A stretch of DNA of 59,271 bases from Clostridia bacterium. Its GTDB lineage: Bacteria > Bacillota > Clostridia > Christensenellales > Aristaeellaceae. The position numbers and the translations under genes were made by a program. This document shows, one piece after another, positions 54,469 through 59,271 of the stretch. The stretch spans positions 1-59,271 of the forward strand of contig JAFRLY010000042.1 in assembly GCA_017431005.1 (NCBI GenBank), in the 5' to 3' direction. The notes beneath the pieces are model-generated. The model was not told where the DNA came from. It searched no databases and was given only the letters and a program-made list of their open reading frames with translations. Each line of letters begins with the position of its first letter. The stretch's first letter is position 1.

Positions 54469-55248
54469 ATGATTCTGACGATGGACGTCGGCAACACCAA
54501 TATCAAGACAGCGCTGTTCGACGGCAGGGAGATGTACAAATACTGGCGGATGTCGACAAACATTCAGTCCACCTCGGACGAATACGGCGTACGCCTGTGC
54601 TCCATGTTCGACCATGAGGGCGTGTCCCGGGACGTGGTGGAGGGGATCGTGGTTTCCAGCGTGGTGCCGACGATCAACTACACCATAGAGCACATGCTGC
54701 AGAACTATTTCGGCAAAACCCCGCTGTTTGTGGCGCCGGGCGTCAAAACCGGCATCAATATCAAATATGAAAACCCCAGGGAGCTGGGAAGCGACCGGAT
54801 TGCCAACGCCGTGGCAGCCTACGATGAATACGGCGGCCCCTGCATCTTTATCGACTTCGGCACCGCCACCACCTTCGGCGTGGTGGACGCCCAGGGCTCC
54901 TTCCTGGGCGGCGCCATCTGCCCGGGCATCAAGCTGAGCAGCGAAGCGCTGGTGACCGGAACGGCCAAGCTGCCCCGGTTTGAGCTGGCGCGGCCTGAGC
55001 GCGTGATCGGGCGGACGACGCTGACCAACCTGCAGAGCGGCATGTATTACGGATATGTGGGCCTCGTGCGGAACCTGGTCCGGAAGATCCGGCAGGAGCT
55101 CGGGGAGGAAGCGTACGTGGTGGCAACCGGGGGCATGGCTCTGATGATCGCAGAGGAGAGCAAGGCGATTGACAAGCTGGACGGCCTGCTCACCTTGAAG
55201 GGATTGCGCCTGATTTATGAACGGAATCTGCCTGAAGGGGGAAAATGA
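54469..55248 (+). CDS. coaX: Type III pantothenate kinase
   Basis: A 259-residue CoaX of the ASKHA fold. The N-terminal phosphate loop is LTMDVGNTNIKTALFDG, GSDRIANAVAAYDEYGGPCI carries the G-x-D-R motif, and DFGTATTFGVVDAQGSFLGG is the second phosphate motif. This type is not inhibited by CoA in characterised members. It overlaps the homoserine dehydrogenase start by four bases (ATGA). Confidence 0.96.
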   Translation: MILTMDVGNTNIKTALFDGREMYKYWRMSTNIQSTSDEYGVRLCSMFDHEGVSRDVVEGIVVSSVVPTINYTIEHMLQNYFGKTPLFVAPGVKTGINIKYENPRELGSDRIANAVAAYDEYGGPCIFIDFGTATTFGVVDAQGSFLGGAICPGIKLSSEALVTGTAKLPRFELARPERVIGRTTLTNLQSGMYYGYVGLVRNLVRKIRQELGEEAYVVATGGMALMIAEESKAIDKLDGLLTLKGLRLIYERNLPEGGK

Positions 55249-56513
55249 AAATGAAGGAAGTTGTGCTGGGACTGCTGGGACTGGGAAATATCGGCGGCGG
55301 CGTCTGGGATCTGATCCGGGAGTTCAACGGGGAAATTGAGAAACGGACAGGCCTGTCCCTGCGGGTGAAGAAAGCGCTGGTGCTGGACAAACGGTTCCAC
55401 GGCGGCAAGGAAGTGCCGGAAGAAGTGCTGACCACTGAACGCGAGGACATTCTGGAGGATCCGGAAATCCGGATCGTCTGCGAATTCCTGGGCGGCGAGC
55501 AGCCGGCGGCTTCCATGATGCTCCGCGCTCTCGAGAACGGGAAATCGGTTGTGACGGCCAACAAGATGGCTCTTTCCCTGCACTTTGACGAGCTGCGGGC
55601 GATGGCGCAGAAGACCGGAGCCGGCCTCTATTACGAAGCCAGCGTCGGCGGCGCCATTCCGATTCTGACCGCGATTCAGAGTCCGCTGATTGCTAATCAC
55701 ATCGATCAGATGATGGGCATCGTTAACGGCACAACCAACTATATCCTGACACGGATGGCAGCGGAAGGCGCCGAATACGATACCGTGCTGAAGGACGCCC
55801 AGCGCCTGGGACTGGCGGAGCCCAATCCCGAGGCGGACGTGGAGGGTATGGACGCGGCTTACAAGCTGAGCATCATGGGATCCATCGCCTTCCACAGCAG
55901 GATCTATATGGAGGATATTTACCGCGAAGGCATCACGAAGGTGACGCCTGAGGATATCGCTTTCGGCCGGGAGATGGGCTATGTGCTGAAGCTGCTGGCC
56001 ATCGGCAAGGACAACGGCGATTCCATCGAAGCCAGAGTGCATCCGGCCTTCCTGCCGGCGGATCATCCGCTGGCGCGGGTGGACGGCTCCCTGAACGCCA
56101 TCTACCTGTACGGGCATTCCTTCAAGGATATGATGCTCGAGGGCCGCGGCGCGGGCGACGCTCCGACGGCGAGCGCGATTGTCGGGGACATCATTCAGGC
56201 AGTGCAGAACACGGTGCATCCGATGCCCTATCTGCGGGAGGATTCCCTGCCTGTGGCGGATGACTGGCAGAGCAAATACTTTATCCGGATGAAGGCCAAG
56301 GACGCCCCGGGCGTGCTGGCTGAGGTGACCGGTCTCCTGGCCGGGGAAGGCATTTCCGTTTCCGCCATGATGCAGAAGGGCGCCGCACCGGGCGGCAAGG
56401 CCACGCTGGTTGTGATCACGCATATTGCACCGGAAAAGGCCGTGCAGCGGGTCGTCAAAGCGCTGAATCCGGAAATCTGCCGCGTTGAGAACGTCATTCG
56501 GGTGGAAGGTTAA
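55245..56513 (+). CDS. hom: Homoserine dehydrogenase
   Basis: A 422-residue enzyme reducing aspartate semialdehyde to homoserine. The Rossmann motif is LGLLGLGNIGGGVWDLI, the catalytic region includes VVTANKMALS, YEASVGGAIPIL and IVNGTTNYILTRM, with the Lys in ADVEGMDAAYKLSIMGSIAF, and an ACT domain (VLAEVTGLLAGEGISVSAMM) lies at the C-terminus for threonine feedback. It competes with DapA for the same substrate. It overlaps coaX and is two bases before the next gene. Confidence 0.96.
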   Translation: MKMKEVVLGLLGLGNIGGGVWDLIREFNGEIEKRTGLSLRVKKALVLDKRFHGGKEVPEEVLTTEREDILEDPEIRIVCEFLGGEQPAASMMLRALENGKSVVTANKMALSLHFDELRAMAQKTGAGLYYEASVGGAIPILTAIQSPLIANHIDQMMGIVNGTTNYILTRMAAEGAEYDTVLKDAQRLGLAEPNPEADVEGMDAAYKLSIMGSIAFHSRIYMEDIYREGITKVTPEDIAFGREMGYVLKLLAIGKDNGDSIEARVHPAFLPADHPLARVDGSLNAIYLYGHSFKDMMLEGRGAGDAPTASAIVGDIIQAVQNTVHPMPYLREDSLPVADDWQSKYFIRMKAKDAPGVLAEVTGLLAGEGISVSAMMQKGAAPGGKATLVVITHIAPEKAVQRVVKALNPEICRVENVIRVEG

Positions 56514-56514
56514 T

Positions 56515-57789
56515 ATGAGCAATACATGGGTTCTGTTTGATCTGGACGGAACGCTGACCCGGTCGGAGGAGGGCATCTGGAACTGCGCAAAGTACGCAGC
56601 CGCGAAGATGGGCTATCCGGAACCGGACGCCGCGACGCTGCGGAAGTTTATCGGACCGCCGCTGAGCTGGTCCTTTCAGAACCTGCTGGGCATGACTCCG
56701 GAGGAGGCAGCCCGGGCACAGAAATACTACCGGGAACGCTATACCACAGCGGGTATGTATGAAAACCGGGTGTACCCGGGTATCCGCCGGGTGCTGCGCA
56801 CTCTCAGATCCCAGGGAATGCAGCTGGGCGTCGTGACCGGGAAACCGGCTTATCCGACCAGCAAAATCCTGGAATACTTCGGGCTTTCCCGCTGGTTCAG
56901 CACGGTGGTCTGTGCGACGGACGGACACGCGGAGAAGGAAGCCCTGATCGCGCGGGCGCTGCCGGAGGATCACGGTGAGGTCTGGATGGTGGGCGACCGC
57001 TGCTTCGATATGGACGGCGGCGTGAAGGCCGGCGTGCATACGCTGGGCGTGCTTTACGGATACGGATCCGAGGAAGAGCTGCGGGAGGCCGGCGCGGAGA
57101 AAATCGCACGGACACCCCGAGATATCCTGAGTCAGCTGTGCCCGCAGGCGCAGGGTTCGCGCGGGTTCTTTGTGTCCATGGAAGGGCTGGACGGCAGCGG
57201 GAAAGGCACGCAGCTGGAGCTGCTGGCCGATCTGCTGGACCGCTTCGGCTTTGAGGTGCAGCGCAGCCGGGAGCCCGGAGGCAGCCCGATCGGGGAGAAG
57301 ATCCGGGACGTGCTGCTGGATCCCGCCAACCGGGAGATGACAGCGGAAACGGAAGCGATGCTGTATGCCGCTTCCCGGGCGCAGCACGTGCGGGAAGTGA
57401 TCCGGCCGGCGGTGGCTGAAGGCAGACTGCTGCTATGCGACCGCTTCGCCGATTCCTCCATCGCCTACCAGGGCGGCGGAAGAGAGCTGGGCGTGGACGC
57501 CGTGCTGGATATCAACCGGCCTGCGATTGACGGAACCTGGCCGGACGTGACTATATATCTGGACATTGATCATCGCAGGGCGCTGGCCCGCAGAGTGGCC
57601 GCCAGCGAGCCTGACCGGATGGAGCAGGAGGCGGAAAGCTTCCACGCCCGGGTTGAGGCGGCATATCATGAGCTGATCTCCCGGGATCCGGAACGGTTCG
57701 TCACGGTCAATGCGGAACAGAGCCGGGAGGAAATCGCGGAGGAAATCAGACGGCGGGTGCTCCCGCGGCTGATGGAGGCGGAGAATTGA
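56515..57789 (+). CDS. tmk: HAD phosphatase-thymidylate kinase fusion
   Basis: A 424-residue protein in one frame. Residues 1-210 are a HAD hydrolase of the phosphoglycolate phosphatase type (catalytic Asp9 and Asp11 in [15 protein letters not shown], helical cap, [17 protein letters not shown]). Residues ~215-424 are dTMP kinase: P-loop [15 protein letters not shown] (Lys230), [18 protein letters not shown], and [18 protein letters not shown]. Both parts look intact and the junction ([14 protein letters not shown]) has no stop and no strong internal ribosome binding site. Thymidylate kinase is normally a separate ~205-residue protein. The HAD part could hydrolyse a nucleotide. The ATG at 56515 follows GGTGGAAGG. 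Confidence 0.93.
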   Translation: MSNTWVLFDLDGTLTRSEEGIWNCAKYAAAKMGYPEPDAATLRKFIGPPLSWSFQNLLGMTPEEAARAQKYYRERYTTAGMYENRVYPGIRRVLRTLRSQGMQLGVVTGKPAYPTSKILEYFGLSRWFSTVVCATDGHAEKEALIARALPEDHGEVWMVGDRCFDMDGGVKAGVHTLGVLYGYGSEEELREAGAEKIARTPRDILSQLCPQAQGSRGFFVSMEGLDGSGKGTQLELLADLLDRFGFEVQRSREPGGSPIGEKIRDVLLDPANREMTAETEAMLYAASRAQHVREVIRPAVAEGRLLLCDRFADSSIAYQGGGRELGVDAVLDINRPAIDGTWPDVTIYLDIDHRRALARRVAASEPDRMEQEAESFHARVEAAYHELISRDPERFVTVNAEQSREEIAEEIRRRVLPRLMEAEN

Positions 57790-58874
57790 AGGAACGGATT
57801 GTCGTCGGAATGAGCGGAGGCGTGGACTCCTCCGTCACAGCCCTGCTGCTGAAACAGCAGGGCTATGATGTTATCGGCGTTTTCATGAACAACTGGGAGG
57901 AAACGGACGAGAACGGCGTTTGCAGCGCGGAAACAGACTGGCAGGACGTCCGGGAGGTCTGCGAAAAGATCGACATTCCGTATTACAGCGTGAACTTCGC
58001 GAAGGAATATCAGGACAGGGTATTCGCGGACTTTCTCCGGGAATACCAGGCGGGACGGACGCCGAATCCGGATGTGCTGTGCAACCGGGAAATCAAGTTC
58101 AGCGCATTTCTGGACTTTGCGCTGAAGCTGGATGCGTCCCGGATCGCCACCGGCCATTTCGTGCGGACTGACGGCAGCGGCGCGCTGCTGCGCGGAGCGG
58201 ATCCGCAGAAGGACCAGAGCTACTTCCTGTATATGGTGCACAGGGACCAGCTGAAGAAAGCGATGTTTCCCGTCGGAGGCATGACAAAGGCGCAGGTGCG
58301 GCAGATTGCGGAGGAAAACGGGCTGCCGGTCAGCCGGAAGAAGGACTCCACCGGCGTGTGCTTTATCGGCGAACGGAATTTCAAGAAGTTTCTGTCCGGT
58401 TATCTTCCAGCGCAGCCGGGGGATATGGTCTCCCCGGAGGGAGAAGTCGTAGGACGCCACGACGGGCTGATGTATTACACGCTGGGGCAGCGGCGCGGAC
58501 TGGGAATCGGCGGCCGGGGCGACGGGCGAAGCTGGTTTGTCATCGGCAAGGATCTGGAAAGGAACCGGCTGCTGGTGGCCCAGGGAGAGGATCACCCGAT
58601 GCTGTACAGCACCCGGTGCCGCACGGAGGATCTGACCTGGGTGGAGGATCCGCCGGCCGCGGAGGGCGTTCCGTTCAGGTGTACCGCGAAATTCCGGTAC
58701 CGCCAGCCGGATCAGCCGGTGGAGGTGACGATTCGGGAGGGTCAGCTGTGGATTCAGTCGCTGACGCCCCAGCGGGCTGTGACGCCCGGACAGAGCGCCG
58801 TGCTGTATGACGGAGACCGCTGCCTGGGCGGCGGCATCGTGGCGGAAATACTGGATGCAGGAATCCCGTGCTGA
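57786..58874 (+). CDS. mnmA: tRNA-specific 2-thiouridylase MnmA
   Basis: A 362-residue MnmA starting at TTG 57786, overlapping the previous stop. The PP-loop is [20 protein letters not shown], the two catalytic cysteines are in [12 protein letters not shown] and [12 protein letters not shown], and the C-terminal beta-barrel is intact ([10 protein letters not shown]). It puts sulfur on U34 of Lys, Glu and Gln tRNAs. The MnmM gene at 26.3 kb modifies the same position. Confidence 0.97.
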   Translation: MKERIVVGMSGGVDSSVTALLLKQQGYDVIGVFMNNWEETDENGVCSAETDWQDVREVCEKIDIPYYSVNFAKEYQDRVFADFLREYQAGRTPNPDVLCNREIKFSAFLDFALKLDASRIATGHFVRTDGSGALLRGADPQKDQSYFLYMVHRDQLKKAMFPVGGMTKAQVRQIAEENGLPVSRKKDSTGVCFIGERNFKKFLSGYLPAQPGDMVSPEGEVVGRHDGLMYYTLGQRRGLGIGGRGDGRSWFVIGKDLERNRLLVAQGEDHPMLYSTRCRTEDLTWVEDPPAAEGVPFRCTAKFRYRQPDQPVEVTIREGQLWIQSLTPQRAVTPGQSAVLYDGDRCLGGGIVAEILDAGIPC

Positions 58875-58890
58875 AGAGGCACGGGGTTTT
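58865..58890 (+). terminator. Terminator overlapping the mnmA stop codon
   Basis: CCCGTGC pairs with GCACGGG and is followed by GTTTTC; the TGA stop is in the loop. Confidence 0.85.
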
Positions 58891-59038
58891 CTTTACACCC
58901 CGAACGATTGGGGAAGGGGAAATCCCCGGAAAGCCAAGGATACGGACGGGGAATCCGAACGATCGGAGAGGGGAAAAGGGGAATGTCCGGAGGCCTTGAA
59001 AAACCTGAATTTTTTTCAAAAAAAGTTGAAAAAAGGGG

Positions 59039-59067
59039 TTGACAAGGGGGTTCAGGTTTGTTATTAT
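59039..59067 (+). promoter_or_regulatory. rRNA operon promoter
   Basis: Consensus TTGACA (59039-59044), a 17-base spacer and TATTAT (59062-59067), preceded by A/T-rich runs (TTTTTTTCAAAAAAAG) that look like an UP element. Bases 58891-59038 hold nothing else that I recognise. Confidence 0.88.
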
Positions 59068-59242
59068 AGCCAAGCTCGCTCGAACGGGGGTGCCGAAAGG
59101 GGGCCTGAGTGAGAGGGAGCAGGAGCGAACCTTGAAAACGATACAGAGGAAGTAAACGCGCAATTATAGGAAGAGACAGCGAAGATTCCAAAGAGTTAAA
59201 AACGCGGAGACAGATGGAAGTCTGTTGGAAGCGATAAGGATT
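59068..59242 (+). other. Leader of the rRNA transcript
   Basis: About 175 bases between the promoter and 16S, with CCTTGAAAACGATACAGAGG, common in Firmicutes rRNA leaders. It probably includes the 5' half of the RNase III processing stem; the 3' half lies outside the window. Confidence 0.7.
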
Positions 59243-59271
59243 AAACGGAAGAGTTTGATCCTGGCTCAGGA
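59243..59271 (+). rRNA. rrs: 16S ribosomal RNA, 5' end only
   Basis: The window ends within the 16S gene. AGAGTTTGATCCTGGCTCAG (59250-59269) is the universal start region near position 8-27. The mature 5' end is placed about seven bases before it. Only about 29 bases are present, too few for taxonomy. Confidence 0.97.

Noticed and set aside
58891-59242. tRNA genes before the 16S gene
   Set aside because: No cloverleaf with a T-loop GGTTCRA motif or matching acceptor stem could be found on either strand.

Overview
The window is a GC-rich chromosomal segment that looks like an anaerobic, meso-diaminopimelate-containing member of the Clostridia (Firmicutes). The evidence is a class III (oxygen-sensitive) ribonucleotide reductase, a second glycyl radical enzyme, a Firmicutes-type polysaccharide ABC importer (LplABC-like), a Na+-type ATP synthase c subunit, a membrane pyrophosphatase, a PPi-dependent phosphofructokinase, diaminopimelate dehydrogenase, and many TTG/GTG starts behind strong GGAGG ribosome binding sites. 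A gut or rumen Clostridia lineage is plausible, but that is inference; the 16S rRNA gene is cut off after its first ~29 bases and cannot decide it.

Layout. 0.2-4.2 kb: an ECF sigma factor gene, a translationally coupled single-pass membrane protein (probable anti-sigma/sensor) and a secreted beta-propeller-like protein. 4.3-4.5 kb: the degraded 3' end of an IS1182-type transposase. 4.6-26.2 kb: a large carbohydrate locus containing an (alpha/alpha)6 glycosidase, a sugar isomerase/epimerase, a GH38 alpha-mannosidase, a GH106-like rhamnosidase, and on the other strand a divergent GH38-like enzyme, a solute-binding protein, two permeases and an AraC regulator. These are followed by a divergently transcribed glycyl radical enzyme with its activase, a ROK kinase and a mannose-6-phosphate isomerase with an extra N-terminal domain. 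Together they suggest uptake and breakdown of mannose-containing glycans to fructose-6-phosphate; the glycyl radical enzyme has no obvious role in that and is the most open question in the window.

26.2-29.5 kb: tRNA methyltransferase MnmM, a MATE exporter and a zinc-ribbon membrane protein. 29.7-36.5 kb: a complete atpI-B-E-F-H-A-G-D-C operon with a two-carboxylate c-subunit ion site and an epsilon subunit lacking its C-terminal domain. 36.6-40.3 kb: M18 aminopeptidase, PfkB kinase, GNAT acetyltransferase and AEC transporter. 40.4-45.5 kb: a divergent membrane pyrophosphatase, adenylosuccinate synthase and PPi-phosphofructokinase, pointing to an energy economy based on PPi and possibly Na+.

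45.5-49.2 kb: a lysine riboswitch with a downstream terminator, ahead of an in-frame 5-formyl-THF cyclo-ligase/DapA open reading frame, dapB and ddh (lysine/peptidoglycan precursor branch). 49.2-49.4 kb: three hairpin repeats with changing stems. 49.4-53.7 kb: nrdG, nrdD (with a fused C-terminal redox domain) and a TrxB-like reductase, with likely NrdR boxes before nrdD. 53.8-58.9 kb: an ECF S component (probably pantothenate), coaX, hom, a HAD phosphatase-thymidylate kinase fusion and mnmA. 59.0-59.3 kb: a strong consensus rRNA promoter, leader and the start of 16S rRNA.
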